The notes under the pieces: generated by a model
Told to the model about the DNA's origin: nothing
Seen by the model: only the letters and a program-made list of their open reading frames with translations
Database searches by the model: none
Source of the DNA: Hyphomicrobiales bacterium
Lineage (GTDB): Bacteria; Pseudomonadota; Alphaproteobacteria; Rhizobiales; Beijerinckiaceae
Assembly: GCA_028290085.1 (NCBI GenBank)
Contig: JAQGKN010000602.1
Coordinates: forward strand, 1-6,915
Length of the DNA: 6,915 nucleotides
Reading direction: 5' to 3'
Translations under genes and position numbers: made by a program
Shown: positions 1-6,133 of the stretch, piece after piece
Numbering within the stretch: the first letter of the stretch is position 1
Layout: the number at the start of each line of letters is the position of its first letter

Positions 1-399
1 GGGCATCAGCACCACGCCCGGCGCAATATAGGCCGAGCGGCGCACGATGCAGTTGGGGACCGAGCGAAAGCCCGCCGCGCCATGTTCGGCGGCGCCCCAG
101 CCCTCGAACTTGGAGGGCACCTTGTCCCACCAGGTCGACCCGCCGGGACCGCCCGAGATCGGCGCCATGTCGTTGAGGCGGAAGGAGAGCAGCACGGCCT
201 TCTTCAGCCACTGGTGCACGGCCCAGGCCTCGGGGCCGGTCTTGCCCGCGACCTTCTCGGCGACGCGCAGCTTGCCGCTGTCGAGCAGGTTGAGCGCCTC
301 GTTCACGGCGTCGCGGATCTCGCCCTTGGTCGAGGCGATCACATCGTTGCGGGCTTCGAACGCGGCTTCGATGATTTTGGCGAGGTCTGCATGCGACAT
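1..399 (-). CDS. dapD: 2,3,4,5-tetrahydropyridine-2,6-dicarboxylate N-succinyltransferase, N-terminal part (3' end outside window)
   Basis: DapD transfers succinyl from succinyl-CoA to tetrahydrodipicolinate in the succinylase branch of diaminopimelate/lysine synthesis, in the cytoplasm. Only 133 codons are visible; the family is about 270-285 residues, so roughly the first half is here and the left-handed beta-helix catalytic half lies beyond base 1. The translation begins [20 protein letters not shown]. It then shows [38 protein letters not shown] and [19 protein letters not shown], which line up with remembered E. coli DapD blocks ([28 protein letters not shown]). The ATG at 399-397 is chosen because AGGGA lies 8 nt upstream (408-412) and its N-terminus matches the family length. 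It lies 231 nt downstream of the HAD gene, with a repeat-like palindrome between, so it may have its own promoter. I found no convincing one. Confidence 0.95.
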   Translation of the reverse strand, partial: MSHADLAKIIEAAFEARNDVIASTKGEIRDAVNEALNLLDSGKLRVAEKVAGKTGPEAWAVHQWLKKAVLLSFRLNDMAPISGGPGGSTWWDKVPSKFEGWGAAEHGAAGFRSVPNCIVRRSAYIAPGVVLMP

Positions 400-522
400 G
401 GACGGCTTCCCTGATCTTAGCCCGGATATGTGCAGGGTGCTTACCAAGGGACGGCACGCCTGTCACGCGGCGCGGATGGGGCGGCGCCTAATCTCGGTAA
501 AATCGGGCACCAGCCTTGATGC

Positions 523-604
523 CGTCATTGCGAGCGAAGCGAAGCAATCCAGTGCGGTCTTGCAGCTCCTTAATTGCCGCGTCGCTTCGCTCCTCGCAAT
601 GACG
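523..604. repeat. Dispersed REP-like imperfect palindrome
   Basis: The outer arms are perfect 12-bp complements: CGTCATTGCGAG at 523-534 and CTCGCAATGACG at 593-604. Inside them a second paired block, CGAAGCGA (535-542) with TCGCTTCG (582-589), follows after a 3-nt bulge on the right arm. The central part is not well paired. The words CGTCATTGCGAG, GCGAAGCGA and AAGCAATCC resemble a short palindromic intergenic repeat that I remember as abundant in Bradyrhizobium/Rhodopseudomonas-type genomes; copy number here cannot be judged because only one copy is in the window. It sits between the HAD gene stop and dapD and could fold in RNA from either strand, acting as a transcript-stabilising or terminating hairpin, but no U-tract follows. 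Confidence 0.75.
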
Positions 605-630
605 GAGTTCAGATGACATGCGCGCCGCAA

Positions 631-1437
631 TCAACCCTTGTCGATCAACCCCTCGAGAAAGCCCTCGAGATCGTTGGTCACAAACTCCACATGCGCGGCC
701 TCGGCCCCTGCTATCTCCCAGGGCTCTCGGTGGTCGTGCTGGCCGAGTTTTGGCACCACGAGCGTCGTCACCATGCCGCGTGCGTGGGGCACGACGAGAT
801 TGTGCGAAATGTCCTCGAACATGGCTGCTGTCGCGGGGTCCACGCCGTGAAGGTCGAAGAAGCGCTGATAGGTCGCGGCTGCGGGCTTGGGCACAAGGTC
901 GGCGGCCACGATGTCGAAAATATCCTCGAACATCTCGTGGATGCCGAGCTTTTCCGCCGTGCGCAGGGCGTGTTCGCGCGAGCCGTTGGTGAGGATCAGC
1001 TTGCGGCCGGGCAGCTGCGTAATGGCGGAGGCCAGCGAATGGTTGGGCTTCAGCGAAGAGCGGTCGATGTCGTGCACGAAGGCGAGAAACTCGTCCGACG
1101 AGATCTCATGTTCTTCCATCAGGCCGCGCAGGGTCGTGCCGTAGCGTTGGTAATAGAATTTCTGCAGGGCCCGCGACGACATGCCGTCGAGCCCGAAGAG
1201 ATTGGCTAGAAACAGTGTGATCCGCGCGTCGATCTTGGGCCAGAGATCGCTGTCGGCGGGGTACAGCGTGTTGTCGAGATCGAACACCCACGTCTCGACA
1301 TTGGCGAAACGAGCCAGCGCCGAGAGCGGCAGCAGGGACTTGGGCGCGCTCTCGCCCAACGGCGCGGAGGCGGGCTCGGGCCTTGCCTCCGGTGCGTTGG
1401 GATCGAGTTTGTCGCCCTTGTCAAAAATTGCCGTCAC
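631..1437 (-). CDS. HAD-superfamily hydrolase, pyrimidine 5'-nucleotidase-like
   Basis: This 268-residue protein has all four HAD motifs: FDLDNTLYP (nucleophile D53, acid D55), LTNGS (T150), VPKP (K184), and FEDISHN (E208, D209). The D-L-D-N-T-L-Y core and overall pattern fit the bacterial group related to yeast Sdt1 pyrimidine nucleotidase (TIGR01993-type). A phosphatase acting on nucleoside monophosphates or a similar small phosphate is therefore likely, but the substrate is not proven. The start is GTG at 1437-1435, overlapping the argB TGA by 4 nt (GTGA), so translation is probably coupled to argB. The first 40 or so residues are Pro/Ala/Glu-rich and precede the domain, longer than I remember for relatives. 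A TTG at codon 27 is a possible alternative start with no evident advantage. A small alpha-helical cap follows motif I. No signal peptide is seen, so it is presumably cytoplasmic. Confidence 0.9.
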   Translation of the reverse strand: MTAIFDKGDKLDPNAPEARPEPASAPLGESAPKSLLPLSALARFANVETWVFDLDNTLYPADSDLWPKIDARITLFLANLFGLDGMSSRALQKFYYQRYGTTLRGLMEEHEISSDEFLAFVHDIDRSSLKPNHSLASAITQLPGRKLILTNGSREHALRTAEKLGIHEMFEDIFDIVAADLVPKPAAATYQRFFDLHGVDPATAAMFEDISHNLVVPHARGMVTTLVVPKLGQHDHREPWEIAGAEAAHVEFVTNDLEGFLEGLIDKG

Positions 1438-2330
1438 CTCGTGATGAGCGTTCCCGCGCCGTGGTCGGTCAGGAGCTCGATGAGCACGGCATGTGGCGCC
1501 TTGCCGTCGAGGATAACGACGCCCTCGACACCTTGTTCCAGCGCATAAATGCAGGTCTCGACCTTCGGGATCATGCCGCCGGTGATGGTGCCGTCCGCGA
1601 TCAGCCGGCGAATGTCGTCGACGCTCAATTGCTTGATGAGGTTCTTGTCCTTGTCGAGCACACCCGGCACGTCGGTCAGGAACAACAGGCGCTTGGCGCC
1701 CAGCGCGCCGGCGATAGCGCCCGCGAACGTGTCGGCATTGACGTTATAGGTCTCGCCGTCCGCGCCCATGGCGACGGGGGCCAGGACCGGGATGAGCTCG
1801 CGTCCCAGCACCTGGTCGAGCACGGTCGTATCGACGCGCTCGGGTTCACCCACGAAGCCGAGATCGACATGACGCTCGATGTTCGAGCCGGGATCGACGA
1901 CGCTGCGGGTCACCTTCTTGGCGATGACCATATTGCCGTCCTTGCCGCACAGGCCGATGGCACGGCCGCCCTCGGCGTTGATGTAGCCGACGATCTGCTT
2001 GTTGATCGAGCCCGCCAGAACCATTTCGACGATCTCGACCGTGGCGCGGTCGGTGATGCGCAGGCCGGCCGCGAATTCGGACTTGATGCCGAGCTTGGTC
2101 AGCATGGCGCCGATCTGCGGCCCGCCGCCGTGCACGACGACTGGGTTCACGCCCGATTGTTCCAGCAGAACCATGTCCTTGGCGAATTGACGCGCGACAT
2201 CCTCGTCGCCCATGGCATGGCCGCCGTATTTGACCACGATGATCGTGTCGTCATACCGCAGCATGTGCGGCAGCGCCTGCATCAGGATCTCGGCCTGTTC
2301 CTGCGGGCTGCCTTTGGGGGCGTCGGTCAT
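1434..2330 (-). CDS. argB: Acetylglutamate kinase
   Basis: ArgB phosphorylates N-acetyl-L-glutamate with ATP, the second step of arginine synthesis, in the cytoplasm. The 298 residues match the amino-acid kinase fold: [11 protein letters not shown] with K34 near the N-terminus, [10 protein letters not shown] (H67-G70), GLRITD with substrate-binding R91, GLCGKDGN at 127-133, NVNAD at 197-200, FLTDVPGVL at 217-225 and GGMIPK at 251-256. The first 25 or so residues form an extra helix, and the C-terminus reads [12 protein letters not shown]. From known biology these features go with the hexameric, arginine-inhibited form of the enzyme; feedback control is inferred. ATG at 2330-2328 has AGAGGA 8 nt upstream (2339-2344). 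It lies 66 nt after engB and overlaps the next gene by 4 nt. Confidence 0.97.
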   Translation of the reverse strand: MTDAPKGSPQEQAEILMQALPHMLRYDDTIIVVKYGGHAMGDEDVARQFAKDMVLLEQSGVNPVVVHGGGPQIGAMLTKLGIKSEFAAGLRITDRATVEIVEMVLAGSINKQIVGYINAEGGRAIGLCGKDGNMVIAKKVTRSVVDPGSNIERHVDLGFVGEPERVDTTVLDQVLGRELIPVLAPVAMGADGETYNVNADTFAGAIAGALGAKRLLFLTDVPGVLDKDKNLIKQLSVDDIRRLIADGTITGGMIPKVETCIYALEQGVEGVVILDGKAPHAVLIELLTDHGAGTLITR

Positions 2331-2356
2331 CGAGTCATTCCTCTGCTGAGGGTCAC

Positions 2357-2385
2357 CTTGTATCGGCCCTGTGTGACAAGCTCAA
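2357..2385 (-). promoter_or_regulatory. Candidate internal promoter for argB
   Basis: On the minus strand, TTGAGC (2385-2380), a 17-nt spacer and TACAAG (2362-2357) sit between the engB stop and the argB start. Each hexamer matches the sigma-70 consensus at 4 of 6 positions and the spacing is ideal. The argB ATG would be about 20 nt from the expected start site, enough for its ribosome-binding site. In a GC-rich genome such a match can arise by chance, so this is only a candidate. Confidence 0.3.
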
Positions 2386-2396
2386 CCCGATGTGGT

Positions 2397-3062
2397 TCAG
2401 CCCAGCACGCCGCGCTCGGAGAGCAACCGTGCGATGCCCTCCTGGAATTCGGCGATGCCTTCGCCGGTCTCCGACGAGGTGAAGATCACTTCCGGATGGG
2501 CGGCGGGACGGCGTGCGAGACCCTCCAGCACGCCGTCGACGCGGGCCTGGATGTCGGACTTCTTGCACTCGTCCTTCTTGGTCAGGATGACCTGATAGGA
2601 CATGGCCGAGGAATCGAGCAGGTCGAACATTTCGAGGTCCGGCGGCTTCAGGCCGTGGCGGCCATCGACCAGCACATAGACACGGGCCAGCGACGAGCGG
2701 CCGCGCAGATAGGCGTGCATCAGCTTGGTCCAGGAGCTGATCTTCTCCTTGGAGGCCGACGCGAAGCCATAGCCGGGCATATCGACGAGGCGCAGGATTT
2801 CCTCGCCCGGAATGCCCACGGCGAAGAAGTTCAGCTGCTGGGTGCGGCCCGGCGTGTTCGAGGTGCGCGCCAGCGCCTTGCGGCCGGTCAGCGCATTGAG
2901 CAACGAGGACTTGCCGACGTTCGAGCGCCCGGCAAAGGCGATTTCGGTCGGGCCCATCGGCGGCAAGCCATCGATCTTGGCCGCGGCCCAGATGAATTCG
3001 ACATTGCCGGCGAAGAGCTTGCGGCCTCTTTCGCGCAGTTCGGCGGCATCGGCCTCGGTCAT
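2397..3062 (-). CDS. engB: Ribosome-biogenesis GTP-binding protein EngB (YihA/YsxC)
   Basis: EngB is a small TRAFAC GTPase needed for late assembly of the large ribosomal subunit and, in many bacteria, for growth. The 221-residue product carries the G motifs in order: G1 GRSNVGKS at 45-52, G2 around the TPGRTQ segment at 70-75 (T74), G3 DMPG at 94-97, G4 TKKD at 161-164, and G5-like SSE at 196-198. GRSNVGKSS and TPGRTQ are hallmarks of the YihA/EngB group and separate it from Era and Der. ATG at 3062-3060 has GGAAAG 7 nt upstream. The gene lies 74 nt after yidC, with a strong hairpin in the gap, and 66 nt before argB. Its place beside rpmH and rnpA fits a translation role. Length and motifs are complete, with nothing missing. 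Confidence 0.97.
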   Translation of the reverse strand: MTEADAAELRERGRKLFAGNVEFIWAAAKIDGLPPMGPTEIAFAGRSNVGKSSLLNALTGRKALARTSNTPGRTQQLNFFAVGIPGEEILRLVDMPGYGFASASKEKISSWTKLMHAYLRGRSSLARVYVLVDGRHGLKPPDLEMFDLLDSSAMSYQVILTKKDECKKSDIQARVDGVLEGLARRPAAHPEVIFTSSETGEGIAEFQEGIARLLSERGVLG

Positions 3063-3082
3063 TTTGGTTCTTTCCGGCTATC

Positions 3083-3102
3083 GCGGGGGCAAAGGCCCCC
3101 GC
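3083..3102. repeat. GC-rich hairpin between yidC and engB
   Basis: A perfect 8-bp inverted repeat, GCGGGGGC at 3083-3090 and GCCCCCGC at 3095-3102, has a 4-nt loop. In the yidC-engB transcript it would fold very stably, 20 nt upstream of the engB start codon. No U-tract follows on either strand, so it is not a classical intrinsic terminator. It may set the mRNA processing or stability boundary between yidC and engB. Nearly the same word recurs in the rpmH promoter spacer at 5958-5973. Confidence 0.7.
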
Positions 3103-3136
3103 ATCTCGCCTGTCGTATGTAGGGCGCAGGGCTCGC

Positions 3137-4990
3137 TCAGCTCTTTGCGGTCTTGCGGCCAAACAGGCCGGTCAGATTGTCCCACAATTCCACCTTCACA
3201 CCGGAGCGGCGCATGATGAGATATTGCTGCGCCACCGAGAGCGTGTTGTTCCACGTCCAGTAGATCACGAGGCCCGCCGGGAACGTGCCGAGCATGAAGG
3301 TGAAGAGCACCGGCATCCAGGTGAACATCTGCTTCTGGACCGGATCGCTCGGCTCCGGGTTCATCTTCATCTGGATGAACATGCTGAAGCCCATGATCAG
3401 CGGCCAGACGCCGATCGCCAGGAAGTGGCCGATGACGGGCAGGTGCGTCGGGTCGAACGGCAGCAGGCCGAACAGATTGAACAGATTGGTCGGATCCGGC
3501 GCCGAGAGATCGTGGATCCAGCCGAAGAACGGCGCATGGCGCATTTCCAGCGTGATGAAGATCACCTTGTACAGCGCGAAGAACACCGGAATCTGCACGA
3601 CCACGGGCAGGCAGCCCGCAACCGGGTTGATCTTCTCGCGGCGGTAGAGCTCCATCAGCTCCTGTTGCTGCTTCTGCTTGTCGTCGGCGTAACGCTCGCG
3701 AATGAGCGTCATTTCAGGCTGCGCGGCCTTCATCTTCGCCATCGACAGATAGGAGCGGTTGGCGAGCGGGAAGAACACACCCTTCACCAGCACGGTGACA
3801 ATCAGGATTGCCAGGCCGAAGTTGCCGACGAACTTGTAGATCGTGTCGATGAGACGGAAGAGCGGCTTGGTGATGAAATAGAACCAGCCCCAATCGATCA
3901 TCAGGTCGAAGTTCTTGATGCCGAGCGTTGCCTGATAGGCGTCGATCGTCTGCACTTCCTTGGCGCCGGCGAAGACGCGGGTGGTGGTGACGTCGGCTGT
4001 CGAATTCGGCTGAATGACATGGGCGTCTTCGAGCAGGTCGGTCTGGTAGATGCGCTGCGCACCGGGCGCACCGGCGGCGGAGAAGCGCGCCTTGAACGGC
4101 GCGTCCTGTTCCGGCACGATGGCGGTGGCCCAATATTTGTCGGTGAAGCCGAGCCAGCCGGAGGTTCCCTCCATCAGCTTGGTCGCCTTCGTCTCCTTCT
4201 CGATCCCGTCATAGGTGATCTCGACGACACGCGAGTCACCCACGATACCAACCATGCCCTCGTGCAGCACCGCATAGCCCGACGTGACTGGCTTACCGTG
4301 GCGCGACACCAGCGCATAGGGGAACATGGTGACGGGTTCGCCGCCCTTGTTCTCCACGGAATCCTTCACCGTGAACATGTAATGGTCATCGAGGCTGATC
4401 GTGCGGTGGAAGATCAGACCCTTGCCATTGTCCCAGGTCAGGTCGACGGGCTTGCCGACGCCGAGCGTCTGGCTCTGCGCAGTCCACAGCGTCTCGGCAT
4501 TCGGCAGCGGAGTGGTGGAGCCGGGTGCGCCGACGAAGCCCATTTCAGCATAATAGGGCTCGGGCGCGCCGGTCGGCGACAGCAGCACGATCAGCGGGCT
4601 CTTCGGATCGGTCGTCTCGCGATAATTCTTCAGCGACACGTCGTCGATGCGCGCGCCGCGCAGCGCGATCGAGCCGGTGAGGGCGGGTGTGTCAATGGTG
4701 ATGCGAGGGCTCAGTGCGAGCGCCTGCTCACGGCTGCGGGCGACCTGTACCGGCTCGGCCTGGCCCTGAACGGTACCGGGAGGCGTCAGACCGGGATTTT
4801 CCGGATTTGCAGCGGGGGAGGCGGGCGTCACAGCATTCGGAGGCACGCCGGAGTCCTGCCGCGCCTGAATCTGCTGGTTCACCTGCCGCGACTTGTCGAC
4901 CGTCGGCACGCCGTAAAAATAATTCCATCCGATCAGGACCATCAACGACAGGCCGATGGCCACGAAGAGATTTTTTTGTTCGGCGCTCAT
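3137..4990 (-). CDS. yidC: Membrane protein insertase YidC (Oxa1 family, Gram-negative type)
   Basis: YidC inserts and folds inner-membrane proteins, alone or with SecYEG. The 617 residues show an N-terminal membrane segment at about 8-26, a Pro/Gln-rich linker to about 85, a beta-type periplasmic domain at about 90-350, and the conserved five-helix insertase core from about 360 to 595. Core landmarks include [19 protein letters not shown] (407-425), [21 protein letters not shown] (454-474), [15 protein letters not shown] (486-500) and FPAGLVIYW (570-578). The cytosolic C-tail is short and basic. The hydrophilic-groove position held by Arg (R366) in E. coli reads Lys here (K403 in [10 protein letters not shown]). 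ATG at 4990-4988 has no strong ribosome-binding site and overlaps the stop of a possible small ORF. It lies 113 nt after rnpA. The small yidD gene often found in this gap is absent. Confidence 0.98.
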   Translation of the reverse strand: MSAEQKNLFVAIGLSLMVLIGWNYFYGVPTVDKSRQVNQQIQARQDSGVPPNAVTPASPAANPENPGLTPPGTVQGQAEPVQVARSREQALALSPRITIDTPALTGSIALRGARIDDVSLKNYRETTDPKSPLIVLLSPTGAPEPYYAEMGFVGAPGSTTPLPNAETLWTAQSQTLGVGKPVDLTWDNGKGLIFHRTISLDDHYMFTVKDSVENKGGEPVTMFPYALVSRHGKPVTSGYAVLHEGMVGIVGDSRVVEITYDGIEKETKATKLMEGTSGWLGFTDKYWATAIVPEQDAPFKARFSAAGAPGAQRIYQTDLLEDAHVIQPNSTADVTTTRVFAGAKEVQTIDAYQATLGIKNFDLMIDWGWFYFITKPLFRLIDTIYKFVGNFGLAILIVTVLVKGVFFPLANRSYLSMAKMKAAQPEMTLIRERYADDKQKQQQELMELYRREKINPVAGCLPVVVQIPVFFALYKVIFITLEMRHAPFFGWIHDLSAPDPTNLFNLFGLLPFDPTHLPVIGHFLAIGVWPLIMGFSMFIQMKMNPEPSDPVQKQMFTWMPVLFTFMLGTFPAGLVIYWTWNNTLSVAQQYLIMRRSGVKVELWDNLTGLFGRKTAKS

Positions 4991-5076
4991 CTGGTCACTC
5001 GTCGGTCTGCGAAAATCGGGTCGTCGGGCATATCGTGTTCGAACGGGTCTCGTTTAAGCACGACTTCTTCAAGCAT
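4987..5076 (-). CDS. Possible small ORF (29 aa) between rnpA and yidC
   Basis: An ATG at 5076-5074 opens a 29-codon frame whose TGA (4989-4987) overlaps the yidC ATG as ATGA. The product would be a charged peptide starting [15 protein letters not shown] and ending in ADRRVTR, with no membrane segment, so it is not YidD. It is in the same frame as rnpA and separated from the rnpA TAG (5106-5104) by nine sense codons. No clear Shine-Dalgarno sequence precedes it; CAGAGAC is the best available. Overlap with a yidC start that itself lacks a good ribosome-binding site suggests translational coupling, but a frame this short can arise by chance. Confidence 0.25.
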   Translation of the reverse strand: MLEEVVLKRDPFEHDMPDDPIFADRRVTR

Positions 5077-5103
5077 GTCTCTGTGACAGGTCGGCGTGGC
5101 AGT

Positions 5104-5613
5104 CTAGCTGCTCCGCGTTTTGCCGCGTGGCGCCTGACCGCGTGGGTCGAGCTTCTTGTCGATACGTTCGATCGCGCGGGCAACATCGCGTGCGAGATCG
5201 GTAAAGCCACGCGACAGGGCTTCTCGTCGCGCGACGATCACGTAATCATGCGCGGCCGGTTCGGAAAGGGAATTTCTCGGAATGGCTGAAGACAGTCGCA
5301 AAACCTCACGCAGACGGCGTCGGATACGATTGCGTTCGACGGAATTGCCGGTCTTTTTCGTGACGGTCAGGCCGAAGCGGGATTTCTGCGCAAGCCCGGC
5401 CTCGGTTTCCCCGGGGCGCCGGATCGCTTGAACTGTGAAAACGCTGTCATGCACGCGCGCACCTTTGGCAACTGCCAGGAATTCGGCGCGTTTCTTCAGT
5501 CGCGCAAACGCCCTCGCGCATGAAGAAGAACGCGGGCTATCGCTGCCCGCGTCGTTCCGGCTAGGCCGGTCTTGGCTGTCGCGGTCTCGGCTCTCGCTGT
5601 CATGGCCGTTCAT
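5104..5613 (-). CDS. rnpA: Ribonuclease P protein component
   Basis: RnpA is the basic protein cofactor of the RNase P ribozyme, which removes 5' leaders from pre-tRNAs. The core begins at about residue 38 with RLKKRAEFLAVAKGARVHDS. It contains RFGLTVTKKTGNSVERNRIRR (79-99), whose RNR signature (R94-N95-R96) and following arginines contact the RNA, and then HDYVIVARREAL (122-133). At 169 residues it is longer than the usual 110-130. The excess is a hydrophilic N-terminal tail of about 37 residues rich in Asp, Ser and Arg, plus a short basic C-tail. The ATG at 5613-5611 is the only ATG/GTG/TTG in frame before the core, and an in-frame TAA lies 30 nt upstream, so the extension cannot be trimmed with common start codons. 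The ribosome-binding site is weak (GAGG, 11 nt upstream). It follows rpmH by 41 nt, the usual partner. Confidence 0.95.
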   Translation of the reverse strand: MNGHDSESRDRDSQDRPSRNDAGSDSPRSSSCARAFARLKKRAEFLAVAKGARVHDSVFTVQAIRRPGETEAGLAQKSRFGLTVTKKTGNSVERNRIRRRLREVLRLSSAIPRNSLSEPAAHDYVIVARREALSRGFTDLARDVARAIERIDKKLDPRGQAPRGKTRSS

Positions 5614-5654
5614 CAGGCCTATGCCCTCGTTGCGCGAGACTTAGTCGCGGTCGC

Positions 5655-5789
5655 TCAGGCGGACAGGCGCTTGCGGCCACGCGCGCGGCGGGCGGCGATG
5701 ATACGACGGCCGCCGACAGTCGCCATGCGAGAGCGGAAGCCGTGGCGGCGCTTGCGCACGATCTTGCTGGGTTGGTAAGTCCGCTTCAC
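5655..5789 (-). CDS. rpmH: 50S ribosomal protein L34
   Basis: L34 is a tiny, very basic protein of the large ribosomal subunit that binds 23S rRNA. The 44-residue product starts [20 protein letters not shown] and ends in GRKRLSA, with RMATVGGRR in the middle, matching the family over its full length. Translation begins at GTG (5789-5787). This is supported by GGAG (5800-5797) 7 nt upstream and by the invariant KRTYQPS start. It is the first gene of the minus-strand cluster, followed by rnpA after 41 nt, the arrangement seen in most bacteria. A promoter with a GC-rich region after its -10 and a leader of about 150 nt precede it. By analogy to other ribosomal-protein promoters this could confer growth-rate or stringent control (inference). 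Confidence 0.97.
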   Translation of the reverse strand: MKRTYQPSKIVRKRRHGFRSRMATVGGRRIIAARRARGRKRLSA

Positions 5790-5810
5790 GGGTCTGCTCC
5801 GGTTTCAAGA

Positions 5811-5848
5811 GGAACGCCGCGGTTGCCTTGCAAGGCCCGGGCGGTTCC
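5811..5848 (-). other. Imperfect leader hairpin upstream of rpmH
   Basis: In the predicted rpmH leader, GGAA/TTCC (5811-5814 with 5845-5848) and CCGC/GCGG (5817-5820 with 5841-5844) enclose a symmetric internal loop. At the tip is the perfect 12-bp palindrome GCCTTGCAAGGC (5825-5836). The structure ends 10 nt upstream of the rpmH Shine-Dalgarno sequence. No U-tract follows, so it is not an evident terminator. It may affect translation or stability of the leader, which is inference only. Confidence 0.45.
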
Positions 5849-5952
5849 GTGTTGGTCGAGGTTAGCGCCGTATCCTGCCTTCAGCCGCGAAGTCTGTGGG
5901 ACAACGCATGCGAAGTTGGACGACGTCGGCGCGTGCCGAATTCGCTGCGGCC

Positions 5953-5981
5953 TTATAGGGGCAAGGCCCCCGCCAAGTCAA
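5953..5981 (-). promoter_or_regulatory. Sigma-70-type promoter for rpmH
   Basis: On the minus strand, TTGACT (5981-5976), a 17-nt spacer and CTATAA (5958-5953) match the alphaproteobacterial housekeeping pattern TTGAC-N17-CTATA. The sequence after the -10 (GGCCGCAGCG) is GC-rich, as at stringently controlled promoters. Transcription would begin near 5946, giving a leader of about 155 nt before the rpmH GTG. An inverted repeat, GGGGC-AAG-GCCCC (5958-5970), lies in the spacer and touches the -10, so it could be an operator or a chance GC palindrome. Confidence 0.65.
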
Positions 5982-6057
5982 TTGATGCTGGCGATAGATC
6001 GACTCTGCTTTTCAGAGCCTCGGGGATAGCGCGGCCGCCGGCGACCGTGGCAGAATT

Positions 6058-6080
6058 GGCGCGGCGCGGGAGGCCGCGCC
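6058..6080 (+). other. GC hairpin in the cupin 5' region
   Basis: A perfect 8-bp inverted repeat, GGCGCGGC (6058-6065) and GCCGCGCC (6073-6080), has a 7-nt loop and lies 41 nt before the cupin ribosome-binding site. It could fold in the leader RNA or be a dyad bound by a regulator. In GC-rich DNA such dyads are fairly common, and there is no further evidence of function. Confidence 0.4.
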
Positions 6081-6120
6081 CGGAGGCCGGCGGAAAAGGC
6101 CGGTGCCGCAAAACAACTGA

Positions 6121-6127
6121 GGGAGGA
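6121..6127 (+). promoter_or_regulatory. Ribosome-binding site that fixes the cupin start
   Basis: GGGAGGA, a near-perfect anti-16S match, ends 6 nt before the ATG at 6134. It selects this start over the longer open frame that reaches upstream to 5828 and has no family-like sequence before the ATG. Confidence 0.85.
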
Positions 6128-6133
6128 TACCAC

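Larger units (their letters stand above)
5790..6133. other. Divergent intergenic region between rpmH and the cupin gene
   Basis: This 344-nt stretch contains no convincing gene. On the rpmH side it holds the ribosome-binding site (5797-5800), a leader hairpin (5811-5848) and a promoter (5953-5981). On the cupin side it holds a GC hairpin (6058-6080) and a strong ribosome-binding site (6121-6127). A reading frame open from 5828 runs in frame into the cupin gene, but its translation up to 6133 resembles no protein and overlaps the rpmH leader and promoter. An 8-bp palindrome, TCAATTGA (5978-5985), covers part of the rpmH -35. I found no good promoter for the cupin gene. Confidence 0.7.

Noticed and set aside
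438..466. GTGACA-N17-TAAGCA as a dapD promoter on the minus strand
   Set aside because: The -35-like hexamer is good but the -10-like hexamer matches at only 2 of 6 positions.
2327..2338. Three-codon ORF (ATG ACT CGA TGA) overlapping the argB start
   Set aside because: Its ATG is too close to the AGAGGA site, which is correctly spaced for argB; most likely chance.
1383..3122. 579-codon plus-strand open frame opposite argB and engB
   Set aside because: Same antisense effect; both genes underneath are complete with all family motifs.
2353..3162. 269-codon minus-strand frame overlapping engB
   Set aside because: It is an out-of-frame shadow of engB; the translation lacks GTPase motifs and is Arg/Pro-rich as expected from a shifted GC-rich frame.
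3224..5086. 620-codon plus-strand open frame opposite yidC
   Set aside because: It is antisense to a certain yidC gene. Its Arg/His/Asp/Gln-rich product looks like no protein, and in GC-rich genes TTA, CTA and TCA are rare, which leaves antisense frames open.
4991..5103. yidD expected between rnpA and yidC
   Set aside because: The gap is 113 nt, too short for the roughly 70-residue YidD, and no YidD-like sequence is seen in any frame.
5895..5904. TGTGGGACAA resembling a DnaA box near rpmH
   Set aside because: It has an inserted G relative to the 9-mer, there are no further boxes, no AT-rich stretch and no dnaA gene nearby, so an origin is not supported.
5982..6010. Plus-strand promoter for the cupin gene starting from TTGATG at 5982
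   Set aside because: At the right spacing the sequence is CTGCTT, which is not a -10.
6003..6017. CTCTG-CTTTT-CAGAG small hairpin
   Set aside because: Only a 5-bp stem with no supporting context.
5828..6133. N-terminal extension of the cupin gene to 5828
   Set aside because: It overlaps the rpmH leader and promoter, has no family-like sequence, and a strong GGGAGGA site marks the ATG at 6134.
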